Below, piece after piece: positions 25,870-34,904 of a stretch of DNA of 64,000 nt (position 1 is the stretch's first letter; each line of letters begins with the position of its first letter). A model generated the notes under the pieces. That model did no database searches and was not told the DNA's origin. It was given only the letters and a program-made list of their open reading frames with translations. Both the position numbers and the translations under genes were made by a program. Location: positions 1,798,001-1,862,000 of the forward strand of contig JAWKIJ010000001.1 of the NCBI GenBank assembly GCA_041394325.1, given 5' to 3'. This stretch comes from JAWKIJ01 sp041394325. GTDB taxonomy: Bacteria > Actinomycetota > Acidimicrobiia > Acidimicrobiales > Microtrichaceae.

Positions 25870-26306
25870 GTCAGGATGAGCTCTCCCAACACCACTGTCG
25901 CAACAAGCGTCCACGCGCCAGCGGGATCGGGTGCGACACCAAGTTGACCGGTGAAGGCGCGCCACAACGATCGGCCGACGACCACCCCGAGCGGCGTGGC
26001 GATCGTCACCGCGGCGAGCATCGCCACGAGCGACTGGACGCGACCGACGTGTGCACCTGCGCGCTGCTGAACCCGAACGTCCGTAGAACCGCCAACTCGC
26101 GTCGTTGACGCCGGACCGCCGCCCAGGTAGCGGCGAGCAGTGCTGCCGCGGAGATCACCGCGAACCCGACGCTGACCGAGATGGGCACGGCAAGGGTGGA
26201 GCGTCCCGTCCGATGGACTGTCGACGACCGCGTGGCCGGCATGTGGACCACGTCATGTACCGGAGCCAGCCTGTTGAACCGTGCTAACCCACCTTTCGCA
26301 TGGTGC
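25870..26306 (-). pseudogene. C-terminal remnant of an FtsX-type ABC permease
   Basis: On the minus strand a stop near 26305 is followed by a reading frame carrying ARFNRLAPVHDVVHMPATRS and a membrane span (VGFAVISAAALLAATWAAV), then RQRRELAVLRTFGFSSAQV, the conserved FtsX cytoplasmic loop. A one-base frame change near 26035 leads into LVAMLAAVTIATPLGVVVGR and GVAPDPAGAWTLVATVVLGE. The usual last segment (PARRAA..RPAEVLR) is missing. Only the last third of a permease survives, inverted relative to the longer copy that begins 70 bp away. The rest of 25681-26374 holds no gene I can support. Confidence 0.65.
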
Positions 26307-26374
26307 TAGCACCTGGGGAGCCCTTGGTCCCAGCACGCTTGCCCCGAACGGGTGGATGTGGCTGTGTTAGCAGC

Positions 26375-28788
26375 ATGAGCAGGGTCGACGAACAGGCCGG
26401 ACCTTCTGCTGCCCGTGATCGCGGGGCGCCTACGGCTGCGCGGCAACACACCACCTTCGGTGCCGTGCGGTACCGGGTCGGGCGCTGGTTGCATCGCCAT
26501 GTTGGAACGACCGCGATCGTCACGGTGCTCGTGGCGGTTGTGCTCGCACCGGTGTTGAGCCTGTGGGCCGGTGCGCGGCGCACGGCGACCCTCGTCGATC
26601 GCCACGTGGCCGCCCATTCGAGCGAGTTCGATTTCGACTTCCAGCAGGAATGGGGCGCGTCGCGCACCGCCGAGGTGGAGGCGCTTCCGGGTGTGGAGCG
26701 AGCGATCGGCATCGGGTTCGTGTTCGGAGTCCTCGTTCCGGTCGGTGTCGACGCGCCGGTGGAGGCGATCATGTTCGCCGGTGACGCCGAGCTGTGGGTC
26801 GACTCGATCGTCGCCGGGCGTCTCGCCGACCCGGCGGTCCCCACCGAGTTCGTTGCGACGCGAGAGTTCGCGGCGCTCGGACCGTACGCGCCCGGCGACA
26901 AGTTCACGTTGAAGACGTTCTCGGCCGAGGCTGCCGCTGCCGGTGGGTTCGCTGCCATGGGCGGCGAACCGGACGGTCCTACGGCAGAGGTGACGTTGGT
27001 TGGAGTCATCTCTGCCCCGGCGGCGGTGGAATTGGACGACCGACAGCCGATTGCGCTCTTCCCGAACGCTCTGTTCGAACTCGGGTCGATCGGGGTGGCG
27101 GCCACGATCGGCGCGATCGCGACGGCTGACGGTGTGGACGCCGCCGAGTTGCGGCGCGAACTCGATACGCTCGAGGGCGGATCGAACTTTCAGGCGTCCC
27201 CGCGGAGGTTGTCAGCGGTGGGATACGCGACGCGATCCGAACACGGGCGGCCGGGTACAGCATTCTGGCCGCGATCGTCACCGCGGCAGCGCTCATCGCT
27301 CTCGCTCAAGTCCTGGTCCGTCAGTACCGCCTCGCGGCGGGTGACCATCCCGGCCTCACGGCTCTCGGGTATGGGCGCCTCGCGATGCGGGCCGAGTCGG
27401 TCGGGTGCGCGATGCCCGCCGTCTTGGCAGGAGCAGTGGGTGCAGCCTGGTTGGCGTGGGCGTTGTCCGGCTGGTTCCCCCACGGCTACGGCCGCAGTCT
27501 CGAACCGCAGCCTGGGCGACGGTTCGATCCGGCCGTGCACCTCGGGGTGACAGTCCTCGTCGTCGGCGTACTCCTCGGAGTGCTGGCGGCTCTGGCCGTG
27601 GGCCGGGCGTCGCGGCGCACCCCGTCGCGCCCACTGGACCGGATCGCGGCGCGAGCACCGTCGGTTGCTTCGGCGATGGGGCTGCGGATGGCGTTCGGTC
27701 GGGGCCGACGATTCGCGTCGACGAACGCTGTCCTTGCCGGCGTCGCGGTCCTCCTGTCCGTCACCGTGGCCGCCGGGACCGTCGACAGCAGCCTCAGCGC
27801 GCTGCTCGGTGACCGCGCCCGGTGGGGAGACCGCGCCGACTTGAGCTTTGGGTTGGGCGGCGAGGAGTTGCCACCCGAGGTCGTACCCGGACTCGTGAAG
27901 TCGCCCCTCGTTCGAGCCGTCACCTTGTTCGGCCAGACCGCCGTGGCAGTCGGCAGCGATTCGCTCAAAGTCGTCGGGTTCGAGCCGGTCAAAGGCGCCG
28001 AGGTCCCCGACGTGCTCCGTGGTCGGCTCCCGGCAGCGGCCGGTGAGATCGCCGTCAGCACCCCCGCAGCGCGGCACTTCGAGCTCGACATTGGCGACGC
28101 CCTCTCGATCACGGGGCCCACCGGGCCACTCGACCTGTCCGTTGTCGGGGTCGCGGTGGTCCCCGGCGTCGATGGCGCCGAGAACGGCGAACCGCTCGTG
28201 CTGGTCAACAGCGCCGGATTCAGGCAGGTCATACCCGACGGTGGCATGACTCTCGCCACGATCTACGTGGTCGACGGCGCCCCAGAGGACGCCGCCGCGC
28301 AGATCGGTGAGGCGATAGGACAGGAGGATCTGAGCGTCGGCTGGTCGGATCTCCCACCGCGCGTCCAGAACTTCCGGCGCGTCGCCGACATGCCCCGCGT
28401 GATCACGGTTGTCGTTGGAATCCTGGCTCTGCTCTCACTCGGCCACGTTGTCGTGGCGGCGATCCGGCGGCGACGCATGGATCTGGCTGTGCTGCGGGCG
28501 CTCGGGGCGACGCCGGGCTGGCTGCGTCGCGTCGTCCACTGGCAGACGTCACTGCTAGTCGTTGCAGCGCTGGCGGCGGGCACGCTTGCGGGCGTGATGA
28601 TCGGAAGGGCGGCCTTTCGGCCGTTCCCCGAACAGATCGGTGCAAGTCCCGGTGCTGCCATACCGTGGGGGCTTCTCGCCGGTACCGCGGCCGGCCTGCT
28701 CGTGGTGGCCAACCTGGTCGCATGGTCGTTCGCTTCGGTACTCGCACGGCAGCGGCGTCGCGACAACCGTGATCTGCGACCGGAGTAG
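26375..28788 (+). CDS. FtsX-family ABC permease (duplicated core), one frame change
   Basis: About 804 residues across one frame change. The first part (26375 to about 27196) has an N-terminal span (TTAIVTVLVAVVLAPVLSLW) and an extracytoplasmic MacB-like domain. The frame then shifts at GCGTCCCC (27194-27201, one base lost) into SILAAIVTAAALIALAQVLVRQYRLA, two more spans, a second outside domain, and a second FtsX core (VVVGILALLSLGHVVVAAIR, RRRMDLAVLRALGATPGWLRR). This is the two-core type found with LolD-like ATPases, but no ATPase gene is near. Start ATG 26375 is tentative. Export of lipids, peptides or drugs are all possible. Confidence 0.78.
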
Positions 28789-28885
28789 CCCACCCTCTCG
28801 CCCGTCGGTGGCCTTCCTCACGCGGACGATTCGGACTCGCGCATGGTTGAGAGCGAATCGGATCTCAACACCGAGATCCTTGAGT

Positions 28886-29302
28886 TCACGATCGCGGCAT
28901 CTTGACGATCTGTGTCTGGATGGTCTTCGCGACCAGTTGGCCGTCGCACGTGAGCTCGGTCTCGACGACGATGATCCTCGAACCGACCTGGAGGGGCCGT
29001 GCGGTGGCGGTGACCACGCCCGCGGTCACCGCGCCGAGCATGTTCGTCTTGGACTCGATCGTCGCCGTGCCCGCCGCCCCTTCGGGCAGGTTCAGGAAGG
29101 CGCACATCGCGCCGGCGGAGTCGGCGAGCGCCATCAGCGCGCCGCCGTGCATCAGGCCGCCCGCGGTGCAAAGCGTCTCGTCGTAGTCGAGTTGCAACAC
29201 CACCTCACCGGCGTCGGTTGAAACCGCAATCATCCCGAGCGTCCGGCAAAGGGGCATGCTCGATTGGAGGATGGCGGTGAGGGCGTCGTCGTGGCTTCCC
29301 AT
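28886..29302 (-). CDS. PaaI-family hotdog thioesterase
   Basis: 138 residues forming a single hotdog domain. LCTAGGLMHGGALMALADSAGA carries the HGG motif with the catalytic Asp of PaaI-type acyl-CoA thioesterases, and SKTNMLGAVTAGVVTATARPL is the second conserved strand pair. It probably hydrolyses aromatic or medium-chain acyl-CoA. ATG 29302 gives a normal N terminus; ATG 29320 would add six residues. It runs convergent to the permease gene and away from glpX. Confidence 0.87.
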   Translation of the reverse strand: MGSHDDALTAILQSSMPLCRTLGMIAVSTDAGEVVLQLDYDETLCTAGGLMHGGALMALADSAGAMCAFLNLPEGAAGTATIESKTNMLGAVTAGVVTATARPLQVGSRIIVVETELTCDGQLVAKTIQTQIVKMPRS

Positions 29303-29470
29303 GCCCACATGTTGGACCATCCGAGAAGACCCGGTGCTGAACCATTGGACCGGGTCAGCGTGACAGTGTGTCGTTGGGGCTCCCCACCCGGGTTTCCCTC
29401 CATCCGAGAGGACACGACGCGTGGAGCTCCGAGCCGGCGCCCACTGCCGGCCTCCAAGCGCGGTGGTGGC

Positions 29471-30439
29471 TCAGATGAACTTGTCGGGGCGGTGACGGGC
29501 GTCGATCAGCCGGACCGTGCCCGAACGTGAACGCATCACCAGCGACTGTGACGTCGCGCCGTTGCGGTCGAAGCGCACGCCCTTGACGAGCTCGCCGTCG
29601 GTGATGCCGGTGGCGCTGAAGAAGCAGTTGTCACCCGACACCAGGATGTCGGTGGTGAGCACCGCGTCGAGGTCGTAACCCTGTTCGATCGCCGCGTTGC
29701 GTTCGGTGTCGTTTCGGGGCCACAGCTTTCCCTGGATCGCGCCGCCCATGCACTTGAGGGCCGCCGCAGCGATGACCCCCTCGGGAGTGCCACCGATGCC
29801 GAACATCACATCCGCGCCCGACTCCGGCCAGGCGGTGGAGATCGCACCGGCGACGTCGCCGTCGGGGATGAGCCGGATGCGGGCACCCGCCGAGCGGACC
29901 TCGGCGATGAGGTCCTTGTGGCGGTCGCGGTCGAGGATCACCGCCGTGAGGTCACGCACCTTCGATCCCTTCGCCTCGGCGACGCGGTGGAGGTTCTCGG
30001 TCGGGGTGGCGGCGATGTCGATGGCCGACGCGGCCTCGGGGCCGGTGGCGATCTTGTCCATGTACACGCAGGGACCCGGGTCGAACATGGTGCCCCGTTC
30101 GCTGACCGCGATGACGGCGATGGCGTTGTTGCGTCCCAGGGACGTGAGGGTGGTCCCGTCGATCGGGTCGACCGCGATGTCGCACGCGAAGCCGGTACCG
30201 TCGCCCACGACCTCGCCGTTGAACAGCATCGGGGCCTCGTCCTTCTCTCCCTCGCCGATGATGACCGTGCCCTTCATGGCCACGGTGGTCAACATGTGTC
30301 GCATCGCGTCCACCGCCGCGCCGTCGGCCTTCAGCTTGTCGCCGGCGCCGACCCAACGAGCCGCGGCGAGCGCGGCGGCCTCGGTGACGCGGGCGAGCTC
30401 CATGGCCAGGTTGCGGTCGGGGGCAGGCATGTTCTCCAT
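29471..30439 (-). CDS. glpX: Fructose-1,6-bisphosphatase class II
   Basis: A gluconeogenic phosphatase of 322 residues. Class II motifs are present: VIIGEGEKDEAPMLFNGE (metal site), CDIAVDPIDGTTLTSLG, and FGIGGTPEGVIAAAALKCMGG with IQGKLWPRND. Substrate and metal residues appear complete. The start ATG 30439 has TAGCGT placed for a leaderless mRNA. It is probably the main FBPase, as in mycobacteria where GlpX is the essential enzyme. Confidence 0.95.
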   Translation of the reverse strand: MENMPAPDRNLAMELARVTEAAALAAARWVGAGDKLKADGAAVDAMRHMLTTVAMKGTVIIGEGEKDEAPMLFNGEVVGDGTGFACDIAVDPIDGTTLTSLGRNNAIAVIAVSERGTMFDPGPCVYMDKIATGPEAASAIDIAATPTENLHRVAEAKGSKVRDLTAVILDRDRHKDLIAEVRSAGARIRLIPDGDVAGAISTAWPESGADVMFGIGGTPEGVIAAAALKCMGGAIQGKLWPRNDTERNAAIEQGYDLDAVLTTDILVSGDNCFFSATGITDGELVKGVRFDRNGATSQSLVMRSRSGTVRLIDARHRPDKFI

Positions 30440-30445
30440 GCCGAG

Positions 30446-30451
30446 ACGCTA
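30446..30451 (-). promoter_or_regulatory. -10 box TAGCGT of glpX, leaderless layout
   Basis: Reading leftwards, TAGCGT ends 6 nt before ATG 30439. No Shine-Dalgarno sequence lies in the gap. Confidence 0.45.
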
Positions 30452-30577
30452 CCGAAGGGTGTGATCGCCCCGCTATACGGGAGATGAGCCCGCGAAACGG
30501 AGGCGGTGGATGCGACCGCGATCGCGCCGGAGGGGCATGCACCGGTCGGTGTCGGTGACATCTTCCGGTCTGACAGG

Positions 30578-31516
30578 ATGGCGAGCGTGAACGACGTGAC
30601 CGACACCGCGCCCGACGACGATGACGCTGCCGAGGTGACCGAGTTGGTGACCCGTACAGGTGACCTCGTCGAGATCGAGATCCCCGATTTCGGGTCGTCG
30701 CAGCGCACGACCCTGGACGGCATGCTGGTCGAAGTCGGCGTGACGCACTCCTGGCAGGGCGCGACCCTCCTGGTGCCGGTCGATCAGGAGGGTGAGGCGA
30801 ACCGCTTGATCGAGGAGGTCGCCGAGACCGGCGGACATGGGCTCGACCCGTCCCGCTCCCGGGTCGTCTACGAGGTGGCCGCATGGTCCGCCGCGATGCA
30901 GACATCGCTCGGCGACGCCCTCACCGTGGCGGGCATCGAGTTCGAGTGGGACACCGAGGGCGATCTCGTCGCATACGAGGACGACGAGGAGGAGATCGAG
31001 GAGATCCTCGACGCAATGCCCGACCCCGACGATCCCGATGCGGAGGACGCAGACGGTCTGGACGTGCAGGAAGTGATCGGCGGTTTGTGGATGAGCACCA
31101 CGCGGCTCGAGAAGCGTTCCCGGGACCACGACGCGGTCCTGACGGTCGTGGACCTTGCCGACCGAATAGAGCGGATGAGCCTCCCGTTCGGTTTCGAGCC
31201 CCGGGTGTGGCGCGGTATCGTCGCTGACGCGACCGCGCTGCGTGACCTGCTCGAACTCGACGAGGGTCTCGACCCGGCTGAGGCGCGTGACGAGCACGTC
31301 CCCGGGGACCGAGTCGACGACGACGACCGCGACCCGGAGGGGCGGGAGGCCGTCGAGGAGGACGGAGGAGAGGAACGAGGAGAGGCAGGGGGAGATGACG
31401 ATGCGGCGACCGGGCCTCGGCTCGGGGATCAGGGCGGGGAGGCTCCGGACCTGGACGACCGGATCCGCGAACTCGCCGGGTCCGTTCACCGCCGGCTCCA
31501 CCCTTACGTCGGATGA
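30578..31516 (+). CDS. Acidic protein of unknown function
   Basis: 312 residues. A folded part (about 20-225) has two alpha/beta modules separated by a strongly acidic linker (YEDDEEEIEEILDAMPDPDD), resembling small DUF2007-like signal-transducing repeats (TLLVPVDQEGEANRLIEEV). A charged Asp/Glu/Arg-rich tail (about 235-295) looks disordered, ending in a short helix. No enzyme motif was seen. ATG 30578 is chosen because coding similarity begins after it; ATG 30506 and GTG 30587 are alternatives. The acid-rich tail makes the antisense strand look hydrophobic, which is an artefact. Confidence 0.6.
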   Translation: MASVNDVTDTAPDDDDAAEVTELVTRTGDLVEIEIPDFGSSQRTTLDGMLVEVGVTHSWQGATLLVPVDQEGEANRLIEEVAETGGHGLDPSRSRVVYEVAAWSAAMQTSLGDALTVAGIEFEWDTEGDLVAYEDDEEEIEEILDAMPDPDDPDAEDADGLDVQEVIGGLWMSTTRLEKRSRDHDAVLTVVDLADRIERMSLPFGFEPRVWRGIVADATALRDLLELDEGLDPAEARDEHVPGDRVDDDDRDPEGREAVEEDGGEERGEAGGDDDAATGPRLGDQGGEAPDLDDRIRELAGSVHRRLHPYVG

Positions 31517-31584
31517 CCGTCCCAGCGGTTCCGGGCGGGTTCGCTCCCGCCGCGGGGTGCCGGTCACCGGGGTGTCGCTGACCC

Positions 31585-32394
31585 GTGGTGCCACAAAGGG
31601 AGATCCTGGCCTCGTTCGAGGGCTACTTCTCCCGCCCGATCGCGCCGACCCGGCGCATTGCGCTCGGCACGATGGTGTTGCCCACCGAGGGTGATCCCCC
31701 ATGGGGTCCGGTCCTGTTGGGAGGGATCGTCGCCCGGTTCGCACCCATGCTCGACGAGGACACCGACGAGGAGGTCGACCTGTTGATCGACGACCTCGAC
31801 GAGGGGCGGCACGTGGGCCAGCCGAGGGTGCGGCACCGACTGCAGTTCGACCGCATCGGCCTGTCCTCGTGTCGGCATCGCCTGGTCCGATCCGGCTCGT
31901 TGCACTTCGAGTTCAATGCCGACCGCGCGACTCCGTCCCAGCAGGTGCTCGGCGCGGTGTATGCGGCAGCAACCCTGCGTTCGGTGGGAATGCGGGCGCA
32001 CGTGACGTCGGATCCCGACCGTTCCGCCCGCTCCGCGGCGTTCTCGGCGATCCGCAAGGGGATGGACTGGGTCGGCGGGATCGACGCGGCGCTCATCCGA
32101 TATCTTGCCGAGGGCCGCGACGTGATCGTCAACGCGCACGACGACCCGGTGGGTTGGGCCCGACGTCGGCTCGGGATCGTGGGTGCGGGCGGCGATAGCG
32201 GCAGTGGCGACGACTTCCATCGGGTGGTTTCGCGTTCGTTCCGCCTTCGACTCGTGGAGGCCCATCCCGATCACGGTGGATCGATCGAGTTCGCGGCCGA
32301 GCGCATCGCAGAACTGCGTGAGGCGAGACGGATCCTGTTGGATGTGAACCTGCACCGAACAGCGGCCGGCACCGGTGCGGAGGGCCCCCCATGA
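31585..32394 (+). CDS. Protein with a C-terminal J domain
   Basis: 269 residues. The last 60 (FRLRLVEAHPDHGG, then an Arg/Glu-rich helix ending ARRILLDVN) match a truncated DnaJ J domain with the HPD tripeptide at 227-229, the DnaK-contacting motif. The N-terminal 200 residues have no family I recognise; two Asp/Glu-rich loops and the FNADRATPSQQVLGAVYAAA stretch are notable. Probably a DnaK co-chaperone for a particular client. It starts with GTG 31585. Its stop overlaps the next start by ATGA, so it is translationally coupled to a hydrolase. Confidence 0.72.
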   Translation: MVPQREILASFEGYFSRPIAPTRRIALGTMVLPTEGDPPWGPVLLGGIVARFAPMLDEDTDEEVDLLIDDLDEGRHVGQPRVRHRLQFDRIGLSSCRHRLVRSGSLHFEFNADRATPSQQVLGAVYAAATLRSVGMRAHVTSDPDRSARSAAFSAIRKGMDWVGGIDAALIRYLAEGRDVIVNAHDDPVGWARRRLGIVGAGGDSGSGDDFHRVVSRSFRLRLVEAHPDHGGSIEFAAERIAELREARRILLDVNLHRTAAGTGAEGPP

Positions 32395-33030
32395 AGGCGG
32401 GGCGCCGGCGGCGGGTGGACGCCGTGTTGCTCACCCACGGCGCGGGTTCGGACCGACCATCCGGTGAACCTCGCGATCGAACGACTCGCCGCACCACTGC
32501 CCGTGTGGCGCATGAACTTCCCATACCGTGACCGCGGTTCGAAGGGTCCGCCCGATCGCGAGGTGGTGCTACTCGAATCCCTCGACGACGCGTTCACCCG
32601 GTTGTGTCGTGATCTTGCGACGGTCCCGTCGCGGGTGGTGATCGGCGGTCGATCGCTCGGAGGGCGGATGTGCTCGATGGCGGTGGCCCGCGGCCTCGGA
32701 GCAGCCGGCCTCGTCGCGTTGAGCTATCCGCTGCATCCGCCGGGACGACCCGATCGGCTCCGGCTCGATCATCTCTCCGAAATCGCCGTCCCGTGCCTGT
32801 TCGTCTCCGGCCGGCGCGACCCCTTCGGAAGCCCCGAGGAACTCGAGGCGGCGACGGCCACGATTCCTGGGCGGGTGACGCACCGGTGGGTCGAGGGCGG
32901 CCACGATCCCAAGGGCGTCGACGAGGAGATCGCGACGCAGGTGCGGGACTGGCTGAGCACGACCTTCGTCACGACACCTCGACGGGTTTCGAGCGCTGCC
33001 CCCCGTCGCCCCACCAGCTTGGGCCCCTAG
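32391..33030 (+). CDS. Tex30/KANL3-type alpha/beta hydrolase, one frame change
   Basis: About 213 residues. The N-terminal strand and oxyanion region VDAVLLTHGAGSDR is read in the frame beginning at ATG 32391; the rest, HPVNLAIERLAAPLPVWRMNFPYR onward, is one base off, with the change near 32452-32458. The nucleophile elbow VIGGRSLGGRMCS (Ser), a late Asp in VSGRRDPFG and His in WVEGGHDPKG form the catalytic triad. Without the frame change the gene would lack the oxyanion strand, so a sequencing indel is more likely than a true GTG 32464 start. It is coupled by ATGA to the J-domain gene. Confidence 0.78.
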
Positions 33031-33260
33031 CGCTCCGAGGAATCCGGGGAGACGGATGCACTCGGATCGAGGGTGCCGAACACCGGCCCGAGCGAGGTTG
33101 GGGTCATCGACGGCATCGTGGTGGTCGTGGTCGTCGTGGAGGTGGTGGTGGGCGTCTCGAACCGGGTGGGGATCAGGGGTTCGTCGCCCCCGCAACCGGC
33201 CGACGTCCACGACAAGGTCGACAGCACGGCCACCAACAGGGTCAGTGGGATGCGGCGCAC
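33027..33260 (-). CDS. Small Thr-rich lipoprotein
   Basis: 77 residues. Residues 1-22 are a lipoprotein signal peptide (LTLLVAVLSTLSWTSAGC) with the lipobox ending at Cys23. The mature part is a Thr-rich low-complexity stretch (TTTSTTTTTTT) and a short Ser/Pro tail, so probably an anchored spacer without enzyme activity. It starts at GTG 33260, with TAGCGT placed for a leaderless transcript. It overlaps the end of the hydrolase gene by 4 nt on the opposite strand. Confidence 0.65.
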   Translation of the reverse strand: MRRIPLTLLVAVLSTLSWTSAGCGGDEPLIPTRFETPTTTSTTTTTTTMPSMTPTSLGPVFGTLDPSASVSPDSSER

Positions 33261-33266
33261 GTGTTC

Positions 33267-33272
33267 ACGCTA
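33267..33272 (-). promoter_or_regulatory. -10 box TAGCGT of the small lipoprotein gene, leaderless layout
   Basis: TAGCGT ends 6 nt before GTG 33260, reading leftwards. This is the same hexamer and spacing as at glpX. Confidence 0.45.
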
Positions 33273-34893
33273 CCGGGGACGGGGGGTGTTCCCAGAAGAG
33301 GTGCTCGGGTCGCCCGACGGGCAGGGGAGGGGTCGCGTGGAGTCCGCGGCGGGTCGTCCGGCCCCTGGGATCGCATCGTCGTTGAGGGCTTCCAACGACG
33401 CGCCCGCCGATTCGGGCAACGCCATCAGTGCCGCCGCTCCGAGGATTGGTGCCAGGGCGAGGGGGAGGATCACCGACCGGTAGTCGGTTCCCCCGATGTT
33501 CGTCCCGACGACCAACAGGCCGACCGCTCCTCCGACCACCGCGACGGCGTTGAGGATCCCGTTGGACACGCCGCGTCGGAGCGTGGCGAAGAGTTCGGGC
33601 ATGGCCGCTCCGATCGAGGGGATCACCAACGCACCGAGGAGCGATCCGAGCAGCGACGCGACCCACATCGGCGCACCCCCCGTCGCGAACATCGCACCGT
33701 TGCCGATCGCCAGGCCGATCAGTCCGGCGGCGGCGGTCAGGCGACGGCTCCTGCGGTCGGCCATCACCGCACCCGCCGCGACGCCCAGGAAGCCCCAGGT
33801 GTTGGTCCCGATCATGAACAGCGCCAGTTTCAGGCCGGAGTAGTGGTGCACGACCCGGAGGTAGTCGGCCTGGAGTTGTTGGGTGGGGCCGACGAAGACG
33901 TTCAGCAGGAAGAGCACCGCGCCCAATGCAATCAGGCGACCGAGGTGGAGATGCGTGCGTCGTGGCAGGACCGCGCCGGCTTCGGCGTGGTGAACGAACA
34001 AATCCGTCTCGCCCACCCCGCGGAGCGTCCCCAACGCGATTACGCCGGCGACGGCACAACCGGCGTATTCGAGACGCCACACCCAGGGGGCGGCGTCGAG
34101 GAACGGTACGAACCACAAGACGATGCCCACACCCAACCCGCCGGCGAGGCTCATGAGGCCGATGGCCCATGCCCGGGTCGCCGCAGGGAGTTGTTCGGTG
34201 CACATGATGGCGATGAGCAGGGCGGCACCGCCGACCAGGCCCCTCGAGAGGAGCTGTAGTGCACCGACCGCTGCCACGGCGGGCGCCAGTGCCGTGAGCG
34301 CACCGCTCAGGGCGGCACCGAGCAGACTCGCACGGAGCGCGTCGCCGCCCGACGCGATCGGCCGCAGCGAGCACGACGAACGTGACCAGGGCCGCGAGCC
34401 GGATCGCCGCCAACCAGTTCGCCTGAACCGCGGAGCGGTCGGCGGGTGCTACGCCCATGGTGGGATCCGACGCGATGTAGGTGAACGTGTTGGCAATGAG
34501 CCCGCCGACGAATCCGGCGACCACCGACAGCGTCGCGCACCGCCCGAGCAGCACCGCATGAGTCGCGTCGAGTCGAGCCGAAGGCGCCCACGGGGGCCGT
34601 TCATGAGGCCGCAGGCCCCGTCGCAGTGGACGCCGCACCGCGATGTCGACCAGGCGGCCCCACACCGGTGCCGCACACCGGTACTCGATCGTCTCGGTCC
34701 AGCGCCCTTCGGCATGGTCCCGGTGAAGGGTGCGGGTCCATTCCGAGAACGGTCCCTCGGCCAACGCGAAGGTGACCGTGTCGTCGTCGTCGGCGGCGGT
34801 CCTGCGCTCCTGGAGCACGACGTCGTCGCGGGGTTCGAACCGCGGGCTGGTCACGCTGGTTCGCAACACGGCCATGACGTCGCGTCCGAGCAT
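33270..34893 (-). CDS. SRPBCC-like domain fused to an MFS transporter, one frame change
   Basis: About 541 residues. Residues 1-105 are soluble and resemble an SRPBCC/START-like beta fold (EGPFSEWTRTLHRDHAEGRW, ETIEYRCAAPVWGRLVDIAV). Membrane spans follow: LSVVAGFVGGLIANTFTYIA, LAALVTFVVLAAADRVGRR, and after a frame change near 34338-34348 a further eight or more spans (LLSRGLVGGAALLIAIMC, LFMIGTNTWGFLGVAAGAVM, GVSNGILNAVAVVGGAVGLLVVG). The DRVGRR loop matches the MFS 2-3 loop. The substrate is unknown. The start at ATG 34893 lies only 11 bp from the divergent murA start, and GGAGG precedes it. Confidence 0.72.
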
Positions 34894-34904
34894 ACTGGGC
34901 CTCC

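Noticed and set aside
25681..25870. Possible small gene on the minus strand ending near 25732 (EETIDTLRDGRTFEAAVEP)
   Set aside because: Only about 45 codons with no start codon or ribosome site and no recognised family; more likely part of the degraded region.
30473..31744. Minus-strand frame with a hydrophobic stretch that looks like a membrane protein
   Set aside because: It is the complement of the Asp/Glu-rich tail of the plus-strand protein, which always reads as Val/Leu-rich.
32464..33030. Hydrolase read as starting at GTG 32464
   Set aside because: This would drop the oxyanion strand LLTHGAGSD, which is present upstream in another frame and coupled to the previous gene.
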